DNA of 64,000 nt, from NCBI GenBank assembly GCA_018362935.1, contig JAHALQ010000003.1:69891-133890 (forward strand), read 5' to 3'. Source of the DNA: Pseudomonadota bacterium. GTDB taxonomy: Bacteria > Pseudomonadota > Alphaproteobacteria > RF32 > CAG-239. Each line of letters opens with the position of its first letter. Within the stretch, counting starts at the first letter, position 1. Positions 8,032 through 15,804 of this stretch are shown here, piece after piece. The notes below the pieces were generated by a model. The model was not told where the DNA came from. It made no database searches and saw only the letters and a list, made by a program, of their open reading frames with translations. Made by a program: the position numbers and the translations under genes.

Positions 8032-8513
8032 TCAGTGCAAAGTATGTTCCAACGAAGAATCGACAATAAAACGCCCGCTGAGGATATTGCGGCCAATCAG
8101 CCCGCGATATTCAAACTTAGAACGATCTGCCAGGGTAAATTCGGCATTGATAAGTTCACCTCCGATTTTTACATCCATATTAACGGACGGATTGTCACTT
8201 TGCGCCGTACTCTCTTTTCAAAATGGGCTCCGTTGATGTCAAAACCGACCCATTTTTCGCCGTCGCGCTCAAACGTCCGCATATTCGTGACGCCCACCGA
8301 AGAAGTTTCGGCTCCGGTGTCAATGCGGGCTTCTATCGGAGCTGAAAGCGGAAGAAAATAAACCGGTTCGACGCCGCCGATAACTTCCAGCGCCGGTTTT
8401 GCAGCCGGCCTGACCTCGACTGCCGGAACAATCGGCAGGCGCACATCGTTTTGACAGGCAGAAACCATCAGACAGATACCTCCGCAAAGAGAAAGATAAA
8501 ACTTTTTATTCAT
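8032..8513 (-). pseudogene. Retropepsin-like aspartic protease lipoprotein, frameshifted
   Basis: The N-terminal frame (8169-8513) encodes a lipoprotein signal (ICLMVSAC) and the catalytic block ARIDTGAETSSVG, where Asp is the expected catalytic residue. It stops after RRKVTIRP plus four residues. The remaining family blocks, FTLADRSKFEYRGLIGRNIL, then RFIVDSS, continue in another frame down to the TGA at 8032-8034. The switch is at ACGGACGG, 8183-8190: one further CCGT unit would restore a 161-residue protein. This could be a real mutation, a variable repeat, or a sequencing or assembly error. It is the first gene of the RimK-like cassette. Confidence 0.8.
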
Positions 8514-8605
8514 TACAAACCCAGCTTATTTAATGGTAAAATCTGCTATAATTATGTTCAAAACAAAGGAATTGTAAAGTTAAATTTAATAATTCATACA
8601 ATTTA

Positions 8606-8634
8606 TTGAAATTAATATTCTTACATGATAAAAT
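8606..8634 (+). promoter_or_regulatory. Candidate promoter
   Basis: TTGAAA (8606-8611), 17-base spacer, TAAAAT (8629-8634), upstream of the gene at 8664. The start of transcription would fall in the TTTAGACAAA box at 8634-8643. Confidence 0.5.
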
Positions 8635-8643
8635 TTAGACAAA
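8634..8643 (+). promoter_or_regulatory. TTTAGACAAA box, copy 1
   Basis: The same ten bases recur at 12937-12946 and, inverted, at 12966-12975 and 54073-54082, each close to a candidate promoter of a gene of unknown function. Function as an operator is inferred. Confidence 0.35.
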
Positions 8644-8663
8644 AGAATCAGAGAGGAAAAAAA

Positions 8664-9977
8664 ATGAGTCAAAACTTAATTGAAAAACTTCAGGAAATCT
8701 GGGGTGATATCCGGCAGGATTATACTGTCCGCAAAATCAGAAAAAATTGGAAGAAAATGAAAAAGACCGAAGGCTATATCGTTGCCTCGGCTATTGCCAA
8801 AACCGCCGCCGGGGGATTGAAACGCAGCGGTGAAAAAATACTGAACAACTTTAAATACGCAATCATCGGCGCAGCCTCTCTTATCAGCGGCCCGACTTCG
8901 GGCGCAACCGGCGGCACGCCCCGCCCTGCCGAAAATGACGGGGCGACAGACACATACAAGGAAACGCGGCTGACGCCGGTCATGAAACAGCTTCAGGAAG
9001 TCCATTCCGATGAATCGCTGCAACAGATTTGCAGCCAGCTGCTCAGCAATGACACCATTTACAACAAAATCTGCGCCGAAAAATCCGAACAGCTCGGCGA
9101 AGAAATCCTGCGGGTTGCCGGAGAAGTCCAGGGCTTAATCGGCGGCAACAGAGGACAAATCCGCAGCAGGATACTGAAAAACCGCTGGGGCAAAGATGTT
9201 CCGGTCGGGCTTCACTGCCTGCGCAGCGCTCTGGAAGTGACCACCGAAGCGGCTGAAAACACAAAATCGCCGGAATTTATCAATGCCTTTGTCAAAAAAA
9301 TCCGCGACTACAACCCGAACGGCTATTACGGGCTGCATGACACATATTGCAAACACCGCAATTACAAAAAATCAACCCGAAACCACAAACTGACGCAGAT
9401 TATCGCGGAAGAAACCAAGGACAACCCTTACGATATTTGCCTGATTGCCCACAAAAGCAAAGGTAACCATACCGGCTCCGGCTACCATATGGTTTTGTAC
9501 TATAACCATATGATTATCAGTTTTAACAATGAAAAAATCGAAGACGCGGACGAATACTTCAAGGATGTTGAAAATCAGGGCGATTTGATTAATATCAGCC
9601 GCACCGTGCGCGAAGACGGACGCGAGGAAATTACGCAGAATATCATCCGGCAGTTTGTCGATGATATCCGTGCCGGCAATACGGAAAAAATAGAAACCGT
9701 CTTGGCCAGTTACATGGGCAACAAAGAGATTCCCCTGCAAGACAGGATTATTGCCGGAAGCGTACTGCAGAGCCACCTGCCGATTGCCGGCAATCTGCCG
9801 ACCACCGCCATGAATATCGAACATTTGCGCATTGTCCGTGCCAAGATGCCGAAACCGGCGGAAGTGTCAGAAAAAAGCGAACGCCCGGCGCCGCGCAAAA
9901 AAATCGGCAACAGAAATCCGGCAAACCAATTTGCCGCTGCCACACGGCAACGGCAAAACAGGAACACACATATTTAG
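8664..9977 (+). CDS. Unknown protein, possible thiol-peptidase-like fold
   Basis: A 437-residue protein I do not recognise. Residues 1-50 are basic and helical, a short hydrophobic stretch lies near 60-75 (YAIIGAASLISG), and the tail from about 390 is Pro/Lys/Arg/Asn-rich and probably disordered. The middle has VGLHCLRSALE near residue 185, then GSGYHMVLYYNHMIISFNN near 275; a Cys before a His flanked by beta strands resembles the order in papain-like and CHAP/C39-like folds (inference, weak). There is no signal peptide. The ATG at 8664 has GAGAGG eight bases before it, so an upstream in-frame ATG at 8625 is not used. It overlaps the convergent porin gene by four bases. Confidence 0.8.
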   Translation: MSQNLIEKLQEIWGDIRQDYTVRKIRKNWKKMKKTEGYIVASAIAKTAAGGLKRSGEKILNNFKYAIIGAASLISGPTSGATGGTPRPAENDGATDTYKETRLTPVMKQLQEVHSDESLQQICSQLLSNDTIYNKICAEKSEQLGEEILRVAGEVQGLIGGNRGQIRSRILKNRWGKDVPVGLHCLRSALEVTTEAAENTKSPEFINAFVKKIRDYNPNGYYGLHDTYCKHRNYKKSTRNHKLTQIIAEETKDNPYDICLIAHKSKGNHTGSGYHMVLYYNHMIISFNNEKIEDADEYFKDVENQGDLINISRTVREDGREEITQNIIRQFVDDIRAGNTEKIETVLASYMGNKEIPLQDRIIAGSVLQSHLPIAGNLPTTAMNIEHLRIVRAKMPKPAEVSEKSERPAPRKKIGNRNPANQFAAATRQRQNRNTHI

Positions 9978-11224
9978 AAGAACAGCGACGCGCGCAGGCT
10001 GACGACCGTCGCATGGTCGGATTTGGGATTTTGCGCCGGATTGAAGTAAAACTGAACATCCGGCGTTATGGTCATCCATTTGGAAATGCCCCACGACCAG
10101 TAAGCTTCCAGAATTGTTTCGGCATCGTGCGCGAGCGGTTCGCCGACGGCGTTCTCATTAATTTTGTTATAAGCGCCGGCAAAACCGATCTGATCAAGGC
10201 TGTTGCGGTCAAACGGATTGTTGAAAGCCATGCCCAGAACCCAGGACTGGTCAATTTCGGCCTGTGACCCCGAAACGCCGTTAATGCGCCCGAACAAAGA
10301 AAATTTTTCACCGAAATCCTGACTGAAATTCAGTGACCAGCCGTTGGTCGTCTGCGGCTCTTTTTTGACATTGGGCTGGTTATAAACCAATACGGAATAT
10401 TGTCCGGCGCCAAGATTGCGGATTGTCGGCGTATATGACAGTGACGCAAAGGTTGTGTAATGTTCTTCATCCAAATGCGATGTCGAGATACTTTGGCCGG
10501 TGGTATTGGTGGCGTCCTGCGCGCCAAAGCTCAAATTCCATTCGGTGTTCGGCGCAATCGCGATATAACCGCCCAGCGAAGCCGTCGGATAGGTTGAAGA
10601 CGCATTCTGCGACATTGCATAGTTAAGAAAATACTGCTGCTGATTTGACAAATAGGTCGTACCGTCAAAATTATAAAGCGGATATTGACCGAGAGAAACG
10701 CTCAGCCAGTTCCATTTTCCGGGAAGCTGATAGGTATAATACAACTCGTCAAAAGTATTCGAAGCCGTCGTGTAGTCGTTTATACCGGTTACCGCGCCGA
10801 TACGGTTATTGATGTCCTGCGCCGTCGCGCCGCTGTATTGCGCCATATTGTAGGCGGCAGACAAAGTTCCGGTGCCGTATTCGTTATTAAAATTCTGCCA
10901 GGTAATCGAGGGATATATCATACCCTGAAAAGCGGTCTTTTTGCCGCTGGGAGCACCGTACTGCGGCATGAATGACACATCCACCGCAAAACCGAAACCG
11001 TATTCTTTTTGGAGATGATCCTTAAAGTCTGCATAATCCTGCAAAATGTCGCTGACACTCCGGCCCGAACGGCGGATGGTTGACGCTGCCACGCGCTGTT
11101 TGGCACTTTTGGACTGATAGACCTGCGCTTTCATGTCCGTCACCTCCTGCGCCGAGGCATTCACCGCCAGCACAGACGCGCCGATTAACCCCAAAAGCCC
11201 CAATTTATAAAATTTATCCCGCAT
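9974..11224 (-). CDS. OprB-type carbohydrate-selective porin
   Basis: A 416-residue outer-membrane protein with signal peptide (hydrophobic 7-22, cleavage after ASA near 25). The rest alternates Tyr/Phe/Trp-rich beta strands and ends VVSLRASLFF, the terminal Phe expected for outer-membrane insertion. YWSWGISKWMTITPDVQFYF followed by NPAQN near the end is typical of the OprB family (PF04966), which lets sugars through the outer membrane. The start has AAAGG seven bases upstream. There is no linked sugar transporter here, so the substrate is unknown. Confidence 0.85.
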   Translation of the reverse strand: MRDKFYKLGLLGLIGASVLAVNASAQEVTDMKAQVYQSKSAKQRVAASTIRRSGRSVSDILQDYADFKDHLQKEYGFGFAVDVSFMPQYGAPSGKKTAFQGMIYPSITWQNFNNEYGTGTLSAAYNMAQYSGATAQDINNRIGAVTGINDYTTASNTFDELYYTYQLPGKWNWLSVSLGQYPLYNFDGTTYLSNQQQYFLNYAMSQNASSTYPTASLGGYIAIAPNTEWNLSFGAQDATNTTGQSISTSHLDEEHYTTFASLSYTPTIRNLGAGQYSVLVYNQPNVKKEPQTTNGWSLNFSQDFGEKFSLFGRINGVSGSQAEIDQSWVLGMAFNNPFDRNSLDQIGFAGAYNKINENAVGEPLAHDAETILEAYWSWGISKWMTITPDVQFYFNPAQNPKSDHATVVSLRASLFF

Positions 11225-11323
11225 ATTATATCCTTTCTGTTTTAGTGATTTAGAGAAAGATATATATGCGGGAAGGCATATTTAAAGATTGGCTGAAAAA
11301 AAGTGCCGTATTGCAGACCAGAA

Positions 11324-12856
11324 CTACTCCGCAGACAATAACGGAGCCTGAATCTCAAAATCGCAGACCATTCCCGGCGGACAGGGGCGCTGCGGATTGA
11401 GAGGAAGCGGCGCGTTGCCGCACTTGAAGCATCGCGAATTGCTGCTCTGGGTCAAAAGGATGCGGCCGGGAGCACAGGCTCTTATCGTTGTCGAATATCC
11501 GTCCGCACATGGTGTTCCGCGGCATCGGCCGCAGGCCGTGCCGGCCTGCTGTTCAAAAATCTGCCCGTCTTTACAGTCAAACCGGTTTATCAAGGCTGAA
11601 TAACCATTCTGACAAGGTAGAATTTCACATTTTTTACAAGCGGAATTATCACTTTGCATCGTCAACCTTGTACCTGCGCCACAAGCGGCAATGCGTGTGC
11701 TGTAACCTGTCCGGCACGGCGTTCCGCTGCACTTTTTGCACTGCGGATTGCCGCTTTGCACAGACACAGTCTGGCCGTCTTCGCAGGATGACAGCAGGCG
11801 ATATCCGTCGGCGCAGGCGGTTCCGGAACATTTCTGGCAAACCGGATTGCTGCCCTGATTTAAGGTTGCCTGCCCGGCTGCACAGGAAACGTTCAGACTG
11901 TAACCGTTCTCGCACGGAGTGCCCTCGCAATAAACACATTCGGGGTTGTCCGTCTGAGCCTTACGGTTCTGTCCGGGCTGACAGACGTTGTAAGTATGAT
12001 ATTGTCCGCTGCACGGCACGCCTTCGCATTTGAAACATCCCGACTGGGACGGGTGACGGGTCACGCGGGTGCCGTCCGGACAATCATTGACAAAGGTGTA
12101 AGGTGCGGGACAAGTGATTTTCTCACATTTTTTACATACAGGAAATCCTTCCTGCTCAACCAGATTGTGGTCTTCGCCGCAGGCGGAAATTGAAGCGGAG
12201 TAACCAGCCGCGCATTTAGGGACGCATTTATGGTTTACAAGCTGGTATCCTTCTTGTTTGCAGCCGGAAATTTTATAAAAATTGCCGTACTCGCATTTGG
12301 CATATTCATACTTTTCATAATCAAAAGCGGCGTGCGGCAGCAGCGGATATTCCAGACTGTTGCACAAGCAGCCGGAATCTTCGCCGTAAGGACAAGAACA
12401 GGTCTTGGCTCCGGCATCGGGCGAATAGCCGTTTTTACAGCGGACGGCATAATAAACCTTTGCCGCAGATTTGGTTTTGCAGGTATCTCCAGACGGCTCT
12501 GTGCCGCGCGGCAGATTGTTCAAGTCATAATAACGACTCGAATTGCAGGTACAGTTAGCAGCCGTCCCATAGGCACAGCGGCAATTATGATAACAAGTCA
12601 CGCCGGGCAGAGGATGCGCCTCGTCACAATCATTATTAAGCGGGATTGCACTCAGATAACCGACAAAATTTTCGCAACGCTTGTCCGGCGCCTTATAATT
12701 GTTGTTGTTTTCGACCCGCCCGCTGCCTCCGCTGCTGCCAACAGAAGCATAATCCCCCGGCGCATCGACAATGCTGACAACCTTTGCCGATAAAGGCCGG
12801 CAAAACGCCAGCATGAATATACAGAAGAATACTGTCTTTGTTGAGAAAGCGGTCAT
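11324..12856 (-). CDS. Secreted cysteine-repeat protein
   Basis: A 510-residue protein with a signal peptide (FFCIFMLAFCRPLSAK) and then dense cysteines. From about residue 250 it holds about eight tandem units of 33-40 residues of the form C-x-GTPC-x2-GYS, then a middle Cys followed by a Gly, then NPxCKKC. The first half has different Cys clusters (CRCAYGTAANCTCNSS). Spacing suggests disulphide-bonded or metal-binding repeats on the cell surface or in the periplasm. No known family is recognised. The ATG at 12856 has GAGGA eight bases before it; earlier in-frame starts lack one. It shares its upstream region with the divergent gene at 13036. Related in style to genes at 55274, 61531 and 62437. 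Confidence 0.8.
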   Translation of the reverse strand: MTAFSTKTVFFCIFMLAFCRPLSAKVVSIVDAPGDYASVGSSGGSGRVENNNNYKAPDKRCENFVGYLSAIPLNNDCDEAHPLPGVTCYHNCRCAYGTAANCTCNSSRYYDLNNLPRGTEPSGDTCKTKSAAKVYYAVRCKNGYSPDAGAKTCSCPYGEDSGCLCNSLEYPLLPHAAFDYEKYEYAKCEYGNFYKISGCKQEGYQLVNHKCVPKCAAGYSASISACGEDHNLVEQEGFPVCKKCEKITCPAPYTFVNDCPDGTRVTRHPSQSGCFKCEGVPCSGQYHTYNVCQPGQNRKAQTDNPECVYCEGTPCENGYSLNVSCAAGQATLNQGSNPVCQKCSGTACADGYRLLSSCEDGQTVSVQSGNPQCKKCSGTPCRTGYSTRIAACGAGTRLTMQSDNSACKKCEILPCQNGYSALINRFDCKDGQIFEQQAGTACGRCRGTPCADGYSTTIRACAPGRILLTQSSNSRCFKCGNAPLPLNPQRPCPPGMVCDFEIQAPLLSAE

Positions 12857-12936
12857 TTGAAACATCCTCAGCCGGTGGAATATTGTCTGTATTGTGGACG
12901 TAACCGGCGTAAAAGTCAACTTCAATAAGCAAAAAG

Positions 12937-12975
12937 TTTAGACAAATTACTTTTACTTATTGACTTTTGTCTAAA
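12937..12975. promoter_or_regulatory. Inverted repeat of TTTAGACAAA boxes between divergent genes
   Basis: TTTAGACAAA at 12937-12946 and its complement TTTGTCTAAA at 12966-12975 form a perfect dyad with a 19-base spacer. A second, looser dyad (AAAAGTCAA/AATAAG against CTTATTGACTTTT) is nested around it. The placement suggests a protein-binding operator for both genes. Confidence 0.5.
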
Positions 12976-12987
12976 AACGTCTATCTT
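12960..12987 (+). promoter_or_regulatory. Candidate promoter for the 13036 gene
   Basis: TTGACT (12960-12965), 16-base spacer, TATCTT (12982-12987). The right arm of the dyad at 12966-12975 fills the spacer, as expected for a repressor site. Confidence 0.45.
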
Positions 12988-13035
12988 TAATTTATTAAAG
13001 AATCTTATTGTATCACCCTAAATTAATTTAAAATT

Positions 13036-13401
13036 ATGGTAACAAACATCATGCTGTCATCCTGGGATGAAACAGCGCAAAGCGTGAAAAAAGAAATGTT
13101 CGAAAGTTTTCCGAACCTAGTAGAATTGTGCCACATCGGTGAAGGTGTCCTCTGTCATCTGGAACATCCCAAGCCGAAGTATCAACTCGGTTTCGTCTTT
13201 CCTCTGGTAGATATCATTTCCGGTAAGAAAGAAACAATCATCTATTATCCGGCTAAAAAAGCATTCGTGCATCTCTTTCAGAAAATCAACGGCACGCCGG
13301 TTACCGAGCCTTCCCCTTTCATCCGCACCAAACGCGGCAATATGAAAATTGTGGAAACGGCAGAAGGACAATACGGCGTATCATTCACGGTTGTGAAATA
13401 A
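13036..13401 (+). CDS. Small protein of unknown function
   Basis: A 121-residue soluble protein with no signal peptide, membrane helix or recognised motif. It is predicted mixed alpha/beta, with hydrophobic strands such as YQLGFVFPLVDII in the middle. The ATG has no Shine-Dalgarno; the leader is almost pure A/T. A later ATG at 13051 is possible. The next gene, 13442, lies 40 bases downstream and also lacks a ribosome binding site, so the two probably form a unit. An origin outside this lineage is possible (inference). Confidence 0.65.
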   Translation: MVTNIMLSSWDETAQSVKKEMFESFPNLVELCHIGEGVLCHLEHPKPKYQLGFVFPLVDIISGKKETIIYYPAKKAFVHLFQKINGTPVTEPSPFIRTKRGNMKIVETAEGQYGVSFTVVK

Positions 13402-13441
13402 AAAAAATAAAGAAATAAAATTAAATTTAAAACCCAAGAAG

Positions 13442-13810
13442 ATGGCAGCAAAAAGAAATTTTCTCAATACGCCCGAAAATATGACGGTGTATATGAGTAA
13501 GGTCTTAGCCCGCGACCTTAGAAATTATGCGGGATTTTGTAACGCAGTGCTTAGCACCATAGACTATGTCGAAGGTCCGGTCTGGGCAATGCAAGTGTAT
13601 AACGGCAAAATGGTCCACTGGGCTATTCTCGAGGAAACCGGGCGATTGATATACATCTATACCGGCAACCTCAAGCCTAAGCCAATCCTGCCGCAGGGTC
13701 AGTTCTACCGACGAACCTTCGTCCACAAAGGAACTGCCGTTCCGCAAATCGGGACAATCGAATACAATCAGCGGATGGAAGCCTGCATCCGTTGGGAAGA
13801 CGAAGAATAA
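13442..13810 (+). CDS. Small protein of unknown function
   Basis: A 122-residue soluble protein with no recognised domain. It has aromatic beta-rich stretches (VWAMQVYNGKMVHWAIL, RLIYIYTG) and an acidic end (RWEDEE). AAGAAG abuts the ATG with no spacing, so initiation is probably independent of a Shine-Dalgarno, or uses a later ATG at 13481. It follows 13036-13401 and is closed by the terminator at 13832-13862. I find no similarity by eye between the two proteins. Confidence 0.65.
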   Translation: MAAKRNFLNTPENMTVYMSKVLARDLRNYAGFCNAVLSTIDYVEGPVWAMQVYNGKMVHWAILEETGRLIYIYTGNLKPKPILPQGQFYRRTFVHKGTAVPQIGTIEYNQRMEACIRWEDEE

Positions 13811-13831
13811 GGCTTAACAAAAAACCATAAA

Positions 13832-13862
13832 AATCCCCTGCAACAAAAGTTGTCAGGGGATT
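13832..13862 (+). terminator. Bidirectional terminator
   Basis: AATCCCCTG and CAGGGGATT arms with extra pairing toward an AAAA loop, flanked by A- and T-rich tracts, between convergent genes ending at 13810 and 13884. Confidence 0.8.
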
Positions 13863-13883
13863 ATTCCTTTTTTAATACCGATT

Positions 13884-14642
13884 TTATTCCAACCAGTATT
13901 CTACTGTCGAAACAACACGAACCGTCTTGTCAATCGACTGCGTTTCCGAAGCGTCCGGGCGCTGCTCGCGCGGCAAAATGGAAAAAACGCCCTGGCTCGC
14001 GCGTTTAATACGCCCGACCCGGCTGTTTGAACTTTTGGCAAATTCGGCGGCTGCCGCGGCGGCGTTTTTGGTCGCTTCTTCCAGCATGGCCGGTTTGACC
14101 GCGTTAATATCCGTAAACAGATAAGCCACCGGAGAAGAATACTGCGTGTCAAGAATAATTCCCTGCGCAACCAGATCTCCGGTTTTGCGCAATGCATCGT
14201 CTATCTTGTCGACATCGGCGGAACGGACAATAATATTCTGGCTGACAATAAACCGCGCACCGCTATCATTGCCGCTGCGATAGGGATTGGCCATAATGTC
14301 ATTGGTTTCAATGCGTCCTTCGCTGATTTCTTCAGCGGTAATTCCCTGCGCGCCCAAAAATTTATAAATCACCGATTTCTGGCGCGAGATTTCCTGCTGG
14401 GCAGCGCTAAGATCGTTGTTGGTAACAACATAGCGTATATTCCAAATGCCCAGATTTGCTTTCACTTCCTTCTCAGACAGACCTTTTACGGTGACAAAGT
14501 TGGCGTTGACCTTGGACCGGTAGTAGTACCAGCCCGGAAAAAATCCGGCCAGTATCAGGCCGACAGCCAGCAGCAGGGCAGAAAGCACCCTGGCCTTTTC
14601 CGGGCAGCCTTTCTTATCTTTAGGTTCGCATTTATATTCCAT
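13884..14642 (-). CDS. SIMPL-domain (DUF541) protein
   Basis: A 252-residue membrane-anchored periplasmic protein: a cytoplasmic N-terminus with two Cys, one membrane helix (about 18-40), then a SIMPL domain. Typical blocks are VTVKGLSEKEVKANLGIW and the helix EATKNAAAAAAEFAKSS, followed by GVFSI and a final RVVSTVEYWLE strand. The family's biochemical role is unknown; members are periplasmic and oligomerise. The ATG has AAAGGA eight bases upstream. It shares a terminator with the convergent gene at 13442 and stands 83 bases downstream of the small membrane-protein gene at 14725. Confidence 0.88.
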   Translation of the reverse strand: MEYKCEPKDKKGCPEKARVLSALLLAVGLILAGFFPGWYYYRSKVNANFVTVKGLSEKEVKANLGIWNIRYVVTNNDLSAAQQEISRQKSVIYKFLGAQGITAEEISEGRIETNDIMANPYRSGNDSGARFIVSQNIIVRSADVDKIDDALRKTGDLVAQGIILDTQYSSPVAYLFTDINAVKPAMLEEATKNAAAAAAEFAKSSNSRVGRIKRASQGVFSILPREQRPDASETQSIDKTVRVVSTVEYWLE

Positions 14643-14724
14643 GTCCGTTTCCTTTCATGTGACGGTATATCACTTTTTTTACAATAAAAATACCGGTTTG
14701 AAAAGACATATCTTTTTATAAAAT

Positions 14725-15048
14725 TTATTTGTCTTCAACACTGTCATCAGTGTCGTCGCCGCTGCTGAAAATGATTCTCCATAAAGGCTTGCGATACATC
14801 CAGACGTTGAAGATTCCCAGCACAATAGCGACCATGCCGAACAGGAACAAAATGTAATACCAGTTCAGCTGGTTAGCATCCATCATCACATCCTGACGGC
14901 CAAGGCGCACAAACCCCAGCGCGATTGAAGTGACAATAAACGCAAAAATGAAGGCCAGCGTCCAGATTTTGCGCAGCATATTTTTGGAAAGGATAAACGA
15001 AGTGACAACATACAAGAGCAAAAAGGCAAAAAATAAATATAATTCCAT
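14725..15048 (-). CDS. Small three-helix membrane protein
   Basis: A 107-residue protein with three predicted membrane helices (about 2-20, 26-48 and 62-82) and an acidic C-terminal tail (SSGDDTDDSVEDK). The sequence is not one I recognise. The ATG has AAGGAAG seven bases upstream, supporting expression. It may be transcribed with the SIMPL gene, but function is unknown. Confidence 0.75.
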   Translation of the reverse strand: MELYLFFAFLLLYVVTSFILSKNMLRKIWTLAFIFAFIVTSIALGFVRLGRQDVMMDANQLNWYYILFLFGMVAIVLGIFNVWMYRKPLWRIIFSSGDDTDDSVEDK

Positions 15049-15108
15049 GAGCTTCTTCCTTATTTCAGTTAACTGATGACTGATATAAGAAGCTTTGTTT
15101 TAAAAACA

Positions 15109-15150
15109 AGAGCGCCGGCTTTCCGATAAATCAGAAAAATCCGGCACTCT
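15109..15150 (-). terminator. Terminator after 15156 gene
   Basis: On the minus strand AGAGTGCCGG pairs with CCGGCGCTCT (one mismatch) and is followed by TGTTTTT, six bases past the stop of the membrane protein gene at 15156. Confidence 0.7.
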
Positions 15151-15155
15151 AATAC

Positions 15156-15683
15156 TTATTCCTCACAAGCGCAAGCCAAAAGCCCGAAAAGGACACGGCC
15201 CACACAGTAAGAAAAGCCCACTAAAATCGCTCCGAACACAACGGCAGAAACCAAGTTGTTGGCCTCCATCATCATGCTGTTCACCCACCAAATCACGGCC
15301 TTGTAAATGCCAATCATGATGAAGATGAACAAAACAGGCTTCCAGATGCTGCCAAAATTCTTAATGAAAGAAATCGGCAAATACAAACCCCTAATCAGCA
15401 CCCAGAGGATGACAAAAAGAGGAACGTATACGCAGCCGGGATAGGAATCTCCAAGCTCGCCAAGAATCAGGTAAGCCACATAAAAAATTCCCAAAATGAC
15501 CGCAAGCATCAAAAGCTCGTTTAATAAAGCTGTCCCGCCTTTTCCAATGTTCTTCCAAAGACCGCTGAAATTAAGCATGCCTCCGCAAACAAAGAAATAG
15601 TATGAAAAAGCTATGATAGAAGCGATAATAGATACGAAACTAATAATTGTTAACATATAAAAAAATTTTAGACGGCTATTCAA
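15156..15683 (-). CDS. Multi-pass membrane protein of unknown function
   Basis: A 175-residue hydrophobic protein with four or five predicted membrane helices (about 7-32, 52-73, 83-106, 113-133 and 145-168). Two Cys lie near the C-terminus (LLACACEE). No family is recognised. The open frame begins with TTG at 15683, which has no clear Shine-Dalgarno; an ATG at 15656 would remove nine residues, so the start is uncertain. It has its own terminator. A dyad overlapping a TATAAT lies 60 bases upstream. Confidence 0.65.
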   Translation of the reverse strand: MNSRLKFFYMLTIISFVSIIASIIAFSYYFFVCGGMLNFSGLWKNIGKGGTALLNELLMLAVILGIFYVAYLILGELGDSYPGCVYVPLFVILWVLIRGLYLPISFIKNFGSIWKPVLFIFIMIGIYKAVIWWVNSMMMEANNLVSAVVFGAILVGFSYCVGRVLFGLLACACEE

Positions 15684-15745
15684 ATCTTTGTCTTTGCCTT
15701 AAAGCAGCCGCGTTACTCGAAGTCAAAGGTATGCATTTAATATTA

Positions 15746-15760
15746 TACTCTTTCAGAGTA
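15746..15760 (-). promoter_or_regulatory. Dyad beside a TATAAT, upstream of 15156 gene
   Basis: TACTCT-TTC-AGAGTA is a perfect six-base inverted repeat. Read on the minus strand it runs directly into TATAAT, so it could be an operator. No good -35 element is spaced correctly. Confidence 0.3.
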
Positions 15761-15804
15761 GCATATTTTTGACAAATTGACAATATATTATCGAATCCGC
15801 AAGT

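Noticed and set aside
7979..8361. Plus-strand open frames over the frameshifted protease
   Set aside because: They are shadows; the minus-strand frames carry the conserved protease blocks and ribosome binding sites.
11324..12856. CRISPR or DNA repeat array
   Set aside because: The periodicity is in the protein (cysteine units); the DNA units vary in length and sequence, with no conserved direct repeat and spacer structure.
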